The notes: generated by a model not told the origin, from the letters alone. Counted from the stretch's first letter, positions 1-7,281 are shown. The stretch is DNA of 14,908 bases from an uncultured Clostridium sp. (GCA_900541315.1 UQJF01000079.1:1-14908), one strand, 5' to 3'. Numbers and translations are program-made.

Positions 1-48
1 CGAGATGTAGCTCCGTCTCGTGGGCTCGGAGATGTGTATAAGAGACAG
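1..48 (+). other. Nextera i7 sequencing adapter (artefact)
   Basis: These bases are Illumina Nextera i7 adapter, not genome. They read as the end of the P7 arm (CGAGAT), an 8-base index GTAGCTCC, the Read-2 primer segment, then the 19-bp Tn5 mosaic end at 30-48 ending in AGAGACAG. The reverse complement of the index, GGAGCTAC, appears at the other end of the window. Genuine sequence starts at 49. The match to the commercial adapter is from memory but covers every base. Confidence 0.98.
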
Positions 49-95
49 CGTTTATACATGGAGGAGCCCTTTCGGACCCTATTGAACTAAATTCA

Positions 96-125
96 AAGTT
101 TGACTCATAAAAATGAATCAGACTT
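96..125. terminator. Hairpin downstream of smpB, possible weak terminator
   Basis: A 13-bp imperfect inverted repeat (arms 96-108 and 113-125, loop AAAA on the plus strand) starts about 43 nt beyond the smpB stop. It has one G-T wobble and one A-C mismatch on either strand. Neither side carries a strong T-run, so it would be a weak terminator for smpB or a bidirectional one between convergent genes. The rest of 49-168 contains no gene I can support. Short open frames run in from the left edge on the plus strand (for example ending at 88-90 and at 108-110) but are too short to identify. Confidence 0.4.
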
Positions 126-168
126 GGAAATACATTGCTTTAGAAATCAATTTGTCGGCGTACTGGGA

Positions 169-657
169 TCAATAAAGATTCTTCACCTTAAAATCTTTCT
201 CCAACTCTCTCCTCTGGTCCTTTTTGGCAATATCTGCTCTCTTATCATACAGCTTCTTACCTCTTGCAAGTCCAATCTGCACCTTCACCAGGCTTCCCTT
301 AAAATAAACCTGCAGCGGCATCAGCGTATATCCCTTTTCAGCGATCTTTCCATTTAACTTCATGATCTCACACTTGTGAAGAAGCAGTTTTCTTACTCTC
401 AAAGGATCCTTATTAAAAATATTTCCCTTCTCATAAGGGCTGATATGCATACCATACACATACACTTCCCCCTTATCGATCTTCACAAAAGCCTCTTTAA
501 TACTGCACTTGCCCATGCGGATAGATTTAACTTCCGTACCAAACAGTTCAATACCGGCTTCCCATTTATCATCAATAAAATAATCATGATACGCTTTCTT
601 ATTATTGGCGATCAGCTTAATACTTTCCTTAGAAATGATAAACACCTCCTCTTTCAT
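169..657 (-). CDS. smpB: SsrA-binding protein SmpB
   Basis: SmpB binds tmRNA and delivers it to stalled ribosomes for trans-translation. The protein shows the family features throughout: [13 protein letters not shown] near the N-terminus, [18 protein letters not shown], the HISPYEKGN and [12 protein letters not shown] blocks, [12 protein letters not shown], and the basic C-terminal tail that is ordered in the ribosome. The frame from the ATG at 657 gives 162 aa. That ATG has only a poor ribosome site (GTGTGAGA). A perfect AGGAGG lies inside the frame at 650-645, 8 nt before an ATT codon at 636. Starting there gives [14 protein letters not shown], 155 aa, which lines up without gaps with B. 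subtilis SmpB (MPKGSGKVIAQNKK, 156 aa). I keep the outer ATG as the extent because it is the first canonical start, but I think initiation at 636 is more likely. It lies 19 nt after rnr and is probably cotranscribed with it. Confidence 0.96.
   Translation of the reverse strand: MKEEVFIISKESIKLIANNKKAYHDYFIDDKWEAGIELFGTEVKSIRMGKCSIKEAFVKIDKGEVYVYGMHISPYEKGNIFNKDPLRVRKLLLHKCEIMKLNGKIAEKGYTLMPLQVYFKGSLVKVQIGLARGKKLYDKRADIAKKDQRRELEKDFKVKNLY
645..650 (-). promoter_or_regulatory. Shine-Dalgarno that points to an ATT start of smpB
   Basis: On the minus strand the hexamer AGGAGG occupies 650-645, followed by 8 nt and then ATT at 636-634. The only canonical codons nearby are the ATG at 657, which lies upstream of this element, and a GTG at 645 that overlaps it. 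No ATG, GTG or TTG follows within the next several codons. The element therefore best serves the ATT codon. Confidence 0.6.
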
Positions 658-676
658 TTCTCACACTATCATACCA

Positions 677-2860
677 TTATACCATCTGATTTTCCAGAAC
701 AAAATCAACAGTCCGCAAAAGCTTATCTGTACCGGCCACAACTACACGTACCGGCTGCCCCAGCTTGTACACCTTCCTGCTCATTTCTCCTACCAGCTCA
801 TATCTGCTCTCATCGAAAATATAATAATCATCCCGTAGCTCACTAATTCGCACCAGGCCTTCCACTGTATTAGGCAATTCCACATAAAATCCCCAATTAG
901 TAACTCCTGAGATCACTCCTTCAAAGGTCTGTCCTACAAACTTAGACATATATTCGCACTTCTTCATCTTCTCAGTCTCACGTTCCGCTTCATCCGCACG
1001 ACGTTCTAAGGCTGAAGTCTGCACTGCCACCTGTGGCAGCACCTTATCATAATGAGCGATCCGCTTTTCTTTCATTCCCCCATGGAGACACTCTTTTATG
1101 ATCCGGTGGATCTGCAGATCCGGATATCTGCGTATAGGCGATGTAAAATGAGTATAATACCTTGCAGCCAGCCCAAAATGTCCTGTACACTGGGTAGTAT
1201 ACTTTGCCTGCTTCATAGACCGTAATGTCAGCCTTGCAAGCAGCGGCTCCTCCGGCTTCCCTTCAATCTTATCAAGGAGCTTCTGCAGCTCTTTCGGATG
1301 CACTTCCCCGTTAGACAGCCTTAAAGAATACCCAAAATTATTAATAAATACCCCCAGCTGCTTCATCTTCTCAGGATCCGGCTCATCATGGGTTCTATAC
1401 AGGAAAGGAACAGACTGCCAGAAATAGTCCTCTGCCACCGTTTCATTTGCAAGGAGCATAAAATCCTCAATGATCTTTGTAGCTACATTTCTCTCATAAG
1501 GATGAATGTCTACCGGCTTTCCCTTCTCATCCAAAATGATCTTGCTCTCCGGGAAATCAAAATCAATAGCTCCCCTTTTACTGCGCTTCTCCCTTAAAAT
1601 ACCAGACAGCGCCTTCATACGCTCAAACATAGGAACAAAATCCTTATACTCATCCAGTAAAGCCGCCTTTTCCTCTTCCTTCTCCTGTGTATCAGCCTCT
1701 GACAAAATAGCATTTACTGCCGTATAAGTCATCCGTCTGTCAGACCGGATCACACTTTCGCATATCTCATGATCCACCACATTTCCCTGAGCATCTACCT
1801 CCATAAGACAGCTCATAGCCAGACGGTCTGTTCCCTGATTTAATGAGCAGATCCCATTGGAAAGCTTGTGCGGCAGCATGGGGATCACACGGTCCACCAG
1901 ATACACACTGGTTCCACGCTTCAATGCCTCTTTATCCAGTGCACTTCCTTCTTTTACGTAATTGCTTACATCTGCAATATGCACACCCAGACGGTAATTC
2001 CCATTTTCCAGTATTTCCAGAGTCACCCCATCATCCAGATCCTTGGCGTCCTCTCCATCTATAGTCACCGTCTGCAGATCTCTTAAATCCCTTCTGCCCT
2101 CAAAACCTTCCGGTAATTCCTTTAAACCTTCCGTAGGCAGCTGATCCGGAACATCCTCTACTTCCTTCATTACTTCCTCCGGAAAAGCTTCCGGAAGATT
2201 ATAAGCACGTACCAAAGATAAAATATCTGTGCCGGGATCATTTACATGTCCTAAGATCTCCTTAACCCGTCCTTCCGGCTTCTTTCTCTCATCTCCGAAA
2301 TCCGTTACCTTTACCACAACCTTATGTCCGGTAACAGCCCCCATGTCACAGCCCTGGGGGATAAAAATATCCTTAGCGATCTTCTGATCATCCGGGATCA
2401 CAAAGCCAAAATTCTTATTCTTCTGGTAATAACCCACCAGCTCACTGTTAGCATGCTCTAACACCTTTAAGACCGTACCTTCTGCCCTGCGTCCGTTACG
2501 GCCTTCCGATTCGATGACGATCTGCACCTTATCACCATTTAAGGCGCTTCCGGTCTTATCCTCCGGTATAAACACATCCTGTTCCATGCCTTCCACAGTA
2601 ACAAAACCAAAGCCTCTTGCATGTCCTGAAAATATACCCACTACTGCAAAGGTTTCCGGCTTTCCATATTTTCCCTTTTTGGAGATGCCCAGCTTTCCTT
2701 CCAAAACCAGTTCATCTAACACTTCCTGCAATTCTCCCCGCATAGCCTTGGGGATATTTAAAAGCATGGCGATCTCCTTCGCCTTCATAGGCACATAAGA
2801 CTTATCATGCACCAGCTCCGTCAGCATCTGTTTTCTCTGTTCCAATAACTCTCTGTCCAT
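677..2860 (-). CDS. rnr: Ribonuclease R, 3'-5' exoribonuclease
   Basis: RNase R degrades structured RNA from the 3' end. It acts in mRNA and rRNA quality control and in decay of messages released by tmRNA-SmpB. Numbered from the start chosen here (727 aa), there is an N-terminal winged-helix region (about 5-65), a cold-shock OB domain (about 75-130, with RGFGFVTVE), a second one (about 135-195, NKNFGFVIP), the RNB catalytic domain (about 255-590) and a C-terminal S1 domain (about 645-725, FEGVISGVTNWGFYVE). The metal-binding aspartates fit the D-x5-D-x-DD pattern in DGEDAKDLDD (D268, D274, D276, D277). The start is the ATG at 2860 behind AAGAGG. The frame extends 15 codons further upstream, but that ATG at 2905 lies inside the secG terminator stem. 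The protein ends soon after the S1 domain without a long lysine-rich tail. It lies just upstream of smpB. Confidence 0.97.
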   Translation of the reverse strand: MDRELLEQRKQMLTELVHDKSYVPMKAKEIAMLLNIPKAMRGELQEVLDELVLEGKLGISKKGKYGKPETFAVVGIFSGHARGFGFVTVEGMEQDVFIPEDKTGSALNGDKVQIVIESEGRNGRRAEGTVLKVLEHANSELVGYYQKNKNFGFVIPDDQKIAKDIFIPQGCDMGAVTGHKVVVKVTDFGDERKKPEGRVKEILGHVNDPGTDILSLVRAYNLPEAFPEEVMKEVEDVPDQLPTEGLKELPEGFEGRRDLRDLQTVTIDGEDAKDLDDGVTLEILENGNYRLGVHIADVSNYVKEGSALDKEALKRGTSVYLVDRVIPMLPHKLSNGICSLNQGTDRLAMSCLMEVDAQGNVVDHEICESVIRSDRRMTYTAVNAILSEADTQEKEEEKAALLDEYKDFVPMFERMKALSGILREKRSKRGAIDFDFPESKIILDEKGKPVDIHPYERNVATKIIEDFMLLANETVAEDYFWQSVPFLYRTHDEPDPEKMKQLGVFINNFGYSLRLSNGEVHPKELQKLLDKIEGKPEEPLLARLTLRSMKQAKYTTQCTGHFGLAARYYTHFTSPIRRYPDLQIHRIIKECLHGGMKEKRIAHYDKVLPQVAVQTSALERRADEAERETEKMKKCEYMSKFVGQTFEGVISGVTNWGFYVELPNTVEGLVRISELRDDYYIFDESRYELVGEMSRKVYKLGQPVRVVVAGTDKLLRTVDFVLENQMV

Positions 2861-2898
2861 ATAACCTCTTTTCTTTATTAATGTACTTTTATAAAAGA

Positions 2899-2934
2899 AA
2901 AACACCCTTCCGCCAGCTGCACGAAGGGTGTTTT
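2899..2934 (-). terminator. Rho-independent terminator after secG
   Basis: A perfect 12-bp stem (2899-2910 with 2923-2934; AAAACACCCTTC and its complement) encloses a 12-nt loop. In the minus direction it runs directly into TTTTTCTTTT. It lies 16 nt after the secG stop and about 40 nt before the rnr start. It should at least reduce read-through from secG into rnr-smpB. The T-run on the opposite side is four bases, so it is mainly a minus-strand terminator. Confidence 0.88.
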
Positions 2935-2949
2935 GACTGTCTGCTTCTA

Positions 2950-3201
2950 TTATCCCTGAACCTTCAGAAGAATATTCAGAATAAGGGTAATGACCATAAA
3001 TACGATCGCTCCGTATCTGGTAAAATGCTCCAGAGCACCTTCCATAGAACGTCCCTTATTCTTGCTCCAGTAGCTGTCTGCCATACCGCCAATAGCACTT
3101 CCCAGTCCGTTGGACTTGCCTTCCTGCATCAGGATGACTACAGAAATAGCGATACCAAGAACTACATATATAATGGATAAAAGAACCTTAACTACTGCCA
3201 T
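2950..3201 (-). CDS. secG: Preprotein translocase subunit SecG
   Basis: SecG is the small accessory subunit of the SecYEG channel and helps the SecA-driven movement of preproteins across the membrane. The 83-residue product has the family layout: a first transmembrane helix (about 4-24), a polar loop containing LMQEGKSNGLGSAIGG (the QEGK..GLGSA segment is the SecG hallmark), and a second helix (about 62-80). Length is normal for Gram-positive SecG, about 75-85 aa. The ATG follows GGAGAGGTG. A candidate promoter and a leader hairpin precede it and a strong terminator follows, so it may form its own transcript. The order secG-rnr-smpB is common in Firmicutes. Confidence 0.96.
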   Translation of the reverse strand: MAVVKVLLSIIYVVLGIAISVVILMQEGKSNGLGSAIGGMADSYWSKNKGRSMEGALEHFTRYGAIVFMVITLILNILLKVQG

Positions 3202-3225
3202 TTTTCTGCACCTCTCCGTTTCTTA

Positions 3226-3246
3226 ATGTATTCCCTAAGAATACAT
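3226..3246 (-). promoter_or_regulatory. Hairpin in the secG leader
   Basis: A perfect 8-bp inverted repeat (ATGTATTC at 3226-3233, GAATACAT at 3239-3246, 5-nt loop) lies between the candidate secG -10 box and the ribosome binding site. It would fold in the 5' leader of the mRNA, or could be a protein-binding dyad. It has no T-run, so it is not a terminator. Confidence 0.4.
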
Positions 3247-3266
3247 CCTATAGTTAAACAAAATTA

Positions 3267-3295
3267 ATGATACCATATTCACATTAAAATTACAA
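3267..3295 (-). promoter_or_regulatory. Candidate sigma-A promoter for secG
   Basis: On the minus strand TTGTAA (3295-3290) and TATCAT (3272-3267) are separated by exactly 17 nt. Both resemble the sigma-A consensus TTGACA and TATAAT. The predicted start of transcription is near 3260, giving a leader of about 60 nt before the secG ATG. The region is AT-rich, so chance similarity is possible. Confidence 0.5.
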
Positions 3296-3325
3296 GGCTT
3301 TTATACTGGTTTTCTGCGCCATACG

Positions 3326-4291
3326 TTACAGCCTTGCTCCATCTTCCCCAACAGATGCACCATCCGGTGTTACTGTATTTACCAGCATGGCTCCCGTCTC
3401 ATCGCAGAAATAATCCTTTTCATTCCAGTGGATCCAGCCGGTTTTCATATAACCATTCTCATCAAAGAAATACCATTTGGAATCGATCTCCTGCCAGCAG
3501 CTCTTTGGATAAGACCCGTCACGGTTTATATACCACCAGCCGGTATCATCGCTTTTCCATTCTCCCTTCCAGGAAAGAATATTTTCTTTGGAAACCTCAA
3601 TCCATGGAGACTCTTCCCAGTCGCCCATGTTGCCTTTTATATCCACTGCGCGGACCTTAAAATAATAATTTCCACTTTTAGGGAATTTTTCAGAAAAATC
3701 AAAACTGTTTTCTTTCACTGTGTAAGTAGGGCCAACACCATTATCATTGGACGTGCTTCCTTTTCCTTTGCACAGGCGGACTTTATAGCTTTTTGCCAGG
3801 CTCTGGTGATTCCAGTGGGCAATTCCGTTTGCCGTATCCCAGTAAAGATCACCTACATCCAGATCCTCCTCCTCATCATCCAGCTTCTCCAGTGTTACTA
3901 CCAGCTTTAACAGCTCTTTATCATACTTTGTAGCGCTGGAAACGTATTTTACTTTATCCCCGTTAAAAGTAAATGCTGCTTTTCCGGATTTTGAAAAATA
4001 GCAGTCACTGTCTGCAGACAGCCATACCTCTACCTTTGGCTTTACACCTCCGGCCCAGTATTCCTGTTCATTGACAAAATCAGCGCTTTCTACAGAACAG
4101 CTTCCGTCTTCCACTGAAACAGACACAGAAGCATCCACATCCCCGGCCTGCACATCTGCATCAAAATTCAGTGTAATATGGCCCACCGGTGTGCGCTCTT
4201 CCTTTGCTGATGCCGGAAAAGCTGCGGTCATGGCCAGTGCTGCTGCCAGTATGGCACCTGTTAAAAGATTTACCTTCTTATCCTTTGTCAT
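3326..4291 (-). CDS. Secreted protein with C-terminal cell-wall-binding repeats
   Basis: This 321-residue protein looks exported and surface-attached. It has a charged N-terminus, a hydrophobic segment and a signal peptidase I site ASA before K30. Residues 30-135 form a beta-rich region of unknown type. Residues about 150-235 look like a fibronectin III-type domain (YWDTANGIAHW, YYFKVRAVD). Residues about 245-305 contain aromatic-glycine repeats of the choline/cell-wall-binding type: GWWYINRDGSYPKSCW, KWYFFDENGYMKTGW, KDYFCDETGAM. An acidic run (DDEEEDLD, about 138-145) separates the first two regions. No catalytic domain is visible, so it may be an adhesin, a scaffold or a wall-binding protein of unknown role. 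The ATG follows AAGGGGGT, which overlaps the stop of the upstream lipoprotein gene, indicating translational coupling. No clear terminator follows it. Confidence 0.85.
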   Translation of the reverse strand: MTKDKKVNLLTGAILAAALAMTAAFPASAKEERTPVGHITLNFDADVQAGDVDASVSVSVEDGSCSVESADFVNEQEYWAGGVKPKVEVWLSADSDCYFSKSGKAAFTFNGDKVKYVSSATKYDKELLKLVVTLEKLDDEEEDLDVGDLYWDTANGIAHWNHQSLAKSYKVRLCKGKGSTSNDNGVGPTYTVKENSFDFSEKFPKSGNYYFKVRAVDIKGNMGDWEESPWIEVSKENILSWKGEWKSDDTGWWYINRDGSYPKSCWQEIDSKWYFFDENGYMKTGWIHWNEKDYFCDETGAMLVNTVTPDGASVGEDGARL

Positions 4292-4304
4292 TTAATCTAC
4301 CCCC

Positions 4305-5288
4305 TTATTTGCTGAAATAACTGTGATACAAGGAGAAAAAGTTGTCACTGTTACAGCCTTCTCCTGCTGAAAAATCAATATTTTCCCAGACATCCCCATC
4401 CAGGCGGACTCTGTATTTTTCCTGATACGGCAGATATATCTCCTGAAATGCCTCTGTTTTCTTTTTCTGGGCCAGCCGCTCCTTGCGCAGGGCAGTTGCC
4501 TGCTGGTCATAGGCATTCACACATTTCTGGATATAAAAACGACCGTCTTTTTCTATAATATCACTGATCTCATCTGCCTCTAAAGCAAAGGCCGACCTGT
4601 CCGGTTCTTTCAGGTCCGGTCCCCACTCCAGTTGAAACTTTATCTGGCTGTTCAGGGAATTTTTCTCTGCGATAGAAGTAAAATCTGATTTTTCCTCACT
4701 TGCCTGGAGCAAAAGTTCTTCTGCTTTTTCCCGGGAATCTGTTTCGATCCGTTCTACCTGGATCACCTTTGCCTCCGCATCACTGACTTCCAGGTTCTTG
4801 CTTTCTGTCATCTGGCTTACCGTCTTATCTGCCCGGTAATATTTCCGGTAAAGATCCAGAACCTCATCCTTTGACACCTGCATATATGCCAGATCTTCTT
4901 TTGAAAGACCTGTATAATATTCTTCTGCAAGATTGTTAATATCATCCTCGTCCTGACTTGTAAGCTGGATGCCCTGTTCATCTGCCATGCGATCCACTAC
5001 AGCCAGCTCCTCTAAAAACTGACCGATCTGGCTCTTTAAAAGAGACTCAAAGGTATTTCCCTGTCCATCTGCTGTCACCGACCATAGCTGTCCTGTATAT
5101 AAGTTCTGATAACGATTCCTCTCTGTTGCCGCGATCATGCGGATCTGTCCCTGTGTGTAAAGCTCTTTTTCCTGTTTTAACATCCCCTCCGGCAGTTTAC
5201 CGCAGCCGGAAAGAAGTAAAATGCAAAACAGAAGCATACTCACGGCCAGCAATGTGCCCCGTCTCATCCTGTATTTATTACTCTGCAA
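4305..5288 (-). CDS. Parvulin/PrsA-like lipoprotein, probable extracytoplasmic foldase
   Basis: The N-terminus has basic residues, a hydrophobic core and a lipobox LLSGC with the lipidation cysteine at residue 29, so the protein is probably anchored on the outer face of the membrane. The region 80-165 is helical and resembles the SurA/PrsA chaperone part. Residues about 170-260 resemble a PpiC-type rotamase domain: REKAEELL, SDFTSIAEKNS, FALEADEISDIIEKDGRFYIQKC. The rotamase part is weakly conserved, so it may act only as a chaperone. Initiation is at a TTG (5288) preceded by AAGGAG at 7 nt; the first ATG is seven codons further on and lacks a comparable site. The gene begins 14 nt after the HAD gene and is followed at 13 nt by the wall-binding protein. 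PrsA-type proteins fold exported proteins, and the adjacent secreted protein could be a client (inference). Confidence 0.75.
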   Translation of the reverse strand: MQSNKYRMRRGTLLAVSMLLFCILLLSGCGKLPEGMLKQEKELYTQGQIRMIAATERNRYQNLYTGQLWSVTADGQGNTFESLLKSQIGQFLEELAVVDRMADEQGIQLTSQDEDDINNLAEEYYTGLSKEDLAYMQVSKDEVLDLYRKYYRADKTVSQMTESKNLEVSDAEAKVIQVERIETDSREKAEELLLQASEEKSDFTSIAEKNSLNSQIKFQLEWGPDLKEPDRSAFALEADEISDIIEKDGRFYIQKCVNAYDQQATALRKERLAQKKKTEAFQEIYLPYQEKYRVRLDGDVWENIDFSAGEGCNSDNFFSLYHSYFSK

Positions 5289-5302
5289 TCCTTAACTCCT
5301 TT

Positions 5303-6088
5303 TTACAGCAGCTTCTGTAAAATTTTTAAAACCCCATTATTTACATTGCTATCAGCCTGAAATCTGGCTGCTTTTTTCACTTCATCCCTGGCATTTGCCA
5401 CTGCAAAGCTGTAATAAGCCTGCTTTAACATTTCCACATCATTTAACTGATCACCAAAAGCCATGGTCTCTTCTGGTTTTATCCCCAGACTGTCCTGGAT
5501 CACCTTTACTGCATGCCCCTTATTTACATCTTTTGCCATACAGTCAAGCCACATATCCCCGGCACATGAAATCTGTAAAATATCCTTAAACTCTTCTACA
5601 AGAGACCTTGCAGCCGTTTCCACACCGCTGTCTTTATAAATAGAAAGCTTGGTGCAGTCCTCTGCAACCTCTAACAGATCATCTACCCTGCGAAGATTAA
5701 ATTTATAGCTTTCCACCAGCCAGTTACACAGCGCCTCATCTTTGGACTCTGTATAATCCCCGTCTGCTGCCGCATACACCATGGAAAGTCCTGGGATCTG
5801 GCGCACAGCTAAGATCAGACGTTTCATGATCTGGCGGTCAATGGGATATACATACAGGCTTCTGCCATAACAGCCGATATAAGAGCCATTATTGGCAATA
5901 TAAAACACCTTTTTCTTCACCGGGTCAAAGGTACGCTCTACACTGGCCCACGGTCTTCCGCTGGCAACTGCAAACTGGATACCTTTTTCCCTTAACTTTA
6001 AAATAGTCTCAAATAATTCTGGATCGATATTGGGAGAACCATCTTCAACCAGAGTTCCATCTACATCAGTTACGACCAGCTTGATCAT
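5303..6088 (-). CDS. Cof-type HAD-superfamily (IIB) phosphatase
   Basis: This is a cytoplasmic phosphatase of the Cof/YidA group, acting on sugar phosphates or similar small phosphate esters; the substrate cannot be read from the sequence. All four HAD motifs are present in 261 aa: DVDGTL with nucleophile D8 and acid/base D10, S43 in ASGRP, K190 in VNKGHAV, and GDQLND at 212-217. The large insertion between motifs II and III is the type IIB cap. The ATG at 6088 lies inside the 3' end of maf (23-nt overlap) behind GGAGG at 9 nt, so it is translationally coupled to maf. Length is typical. Confidence 0.92.
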   Translation of the reverse strand: MIKLVVTDVDGTLVEDGSPNIDPELFETILKLREKGIQFAVASGRPWASVERTFDPVKKKVFYIANNGSYIGCYGRSLYVYPIDRQIMKRLILAVRQIPGLSMVYAAADGDYTESKDEALCNWLVESYKFNLRRVDDLLEVAEDCTKLSIYKDSGVETAARSLVEEFKDILQISCAGDMWLDCMAKDVNKGHAVKVIQDSLGIKPEETMAFGDQLNDVEMLKQAYYSFAVANARDEVKKAARFQADSNVNNGVLKILQKLL

Positions 6089-6713
6089 TTTCCTGTTCCT
6101 CCAGAAGTTTCTTTATCTCATGGCACAGCCGCCCTAAGGGAAGCCCCACTACATTGGTATAATCTCCATGGATCCCCCTGATATAAGCTGCAAAGCTTCC
6201 CTGGATCCCATAAGCGCCGGCCTTATCAAGTGGTTCACCTGTACTTACATAAGCTGCGATCTCCTCATCTTCCATATCATAGACCTCTACATCCGTCTTT
6301 TCAGAAAATGTGCTTCCTGCGTATGACCCGGCTTCCTGACAAAGGATAACGGTCACACCTGTATACACCTGATGTACATGGCCCTGGATTTGGCGGATCA
6401 TGTTTCCTGCATTTTCTGCGTTCCCCGGTTTTCCAAGGATCACAGGTCTTTCTTCCCCCTTCGGGCATACAGCAACTACCGTATCTGCTCCGATCACCAG
6501 TGTTCCAGCCTCACATCTGGAAGCCACATCTGCAGCCTTTATATAAGAAAGATTTTCCACCAGCTTTGACGGTTCTTCCTCATTTTTCTCCTCTTCCACT
6601 TCACTTGGACGGATATCAGGGATAATGCCGATCTGTTCCAAAAGTTCTTTTCTTCTTGGAGAAGCAGAAGCCAGAACTACCTTCCACTCCTTCAGGCTTT
6701 CCTTTAATTCCAT
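6066..6713 (-). CDS. maf: Maf-family nucleotide pyrophosphatase
   Basis: Maf proteins hydrolyse nucleoside triphosphates, especially dTTP, UTP and modified pyrimidine nucleotides, to the monophosphate and pyrophosphate. They have been linked to septum inhibition and nucleotide-pool cleaning. Visible motifs are ASASPRR at 15-21 (substrate loop), GADTVV at 75-80 with the conserved Asp77, and DKAGAYGIQG near 163-172. The 215-aa length is a little above the family norm of about 190-200, mainly because of an acidic segment at 39-47 and a longer C-terminus. The ATG is 1 nt after the TGA of the upstream membrane-protein gene and has only a weak ribosome site, so coupling is likely. Its 3' end overlaps the HAD gene. 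Confidence 0.94.
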   Translation of the reverse strand: MELKESLKEWKVVLASASPRRKELLEQIGIIPDIRPSEVEEEKNEEEPSKLVENLSYIKAADVASRCEAGTLVIGADTVVAVCPKGEERPVILGKPGNAENAGNMIRQIQGHVHQVYTGVTVILCQEAGSYAGSTFSEKTDVEVYDMEDEEIAAYVSTGEPLDKAGAYGIQGSFAAYIRGIHGDYTNVVGLPLGRLCHEIKKLLEEQENDQAGRN

Positions 6714-6714
6714 A

Positions 6715-7281
6715 TCAGTATACCTTTAGTCTTCCTACTGTCTCTTCGCATTCTTCATCTTCTCCGCCTTCCGGCACACCAAGACGCATACGGATGCACC
6801 AGACAAAGTCACAGAGATAGAATAAAGTAAGGGCAACTGCCATCACTGCGCTGATCCGGCCCGGAATATAACCTACTGCAGTGCGGACCCAGCCATCCAG
6901 ATAATAAAAGAAAAACAGGCCTAAAAGTCCCCATGCAAGACTGCTCTCCAGACAGATGATGCCCCTGTAGTTAAATGGCTTGTGGCTGTAATCCCACCAG
7001 AAGCTTCCAAACAGGCGGATCATCACATTGGCTGTGATCAGCTCCATGGTAGTTGCCATAGTCATAGATGCTGTATACAGTTCTACCGGATGATCTGATA
7101 ACGGGCTCAACAGCAGGCATGCGCCTACTGCGCCGAAGCCATATATGATACAAAAGGGGCCATGGCCAAAACCACGGTCCACCACAGGCTTCTTATATTC
7201 GATTGTGAGTACAATACATTCCAGAAGATATCCCAGAAAGCTGTACATAAAAAACCAGTTTACATAATTAAAAATACTCAT
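6715..7281 (-). CDS. Integral membrane protein, PF06541-type 'putative ABC transporter permease'
   Basis: This 188-residue protein has about five hydrophobic segments. It resembles the small membrane family annotated as putative ABC transporter permease (PF06541, CmpB-like), common in Clostridia. The match rests on YSFLGYLLECIVL near the start, DRGFGHGPFCIIYGFGA after the first helix, and PFNYRGIICLESSLAWG in the middle. No ATPase partner lies nearby and the transport role is unproven for the family. I use the ATG at 7281, 5-6 nt after GGAGG; the frame extends four codons to a TTG that overlaps this ribosome site. It starts about 20 nt after the DUF212 gene, and its TGA is 1 nt from the maf ATG. 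Confidence 0.8.
   Translation of the reverse strand: MSIFNYVNWFFMYSFLGYLLECIVLTIEYKKPVVDRGFGHGPFCIIYGFGAVGACLLLSPLSDHPVELYTASMTMATTMELITANVMIRLFGSFWWDYSHKPFNYRGIICLESSLAWGLLGLFFFYYLDGWVRTAVGYIPGRISAVMAVALTLFYLCDFVWCIRMRLGVPEGGEDEECEETVGRLKVY

Noticed and set aside
49..168. tmRNA (ssrA) after smpB
   Set aside because: No tRNA-like 5' or 3' end and no tag-peptide frame could be found in the 120 nt available.
376..846. Plus-strand open frame of 156 codons opposite smpB and rnr, and other plus-strand frames across the window
   Set aside because: They are antisense to well-identified conserved genes, lack ribosome sites and show no recognisable domains.
2861..2905. Longer RNase R N-terminus starting at 2905
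   Set aside because: The ATG lies in the secG terminator stem, the added residues are not typical of the family, and the ATG at 2860 has a good ribosome site.
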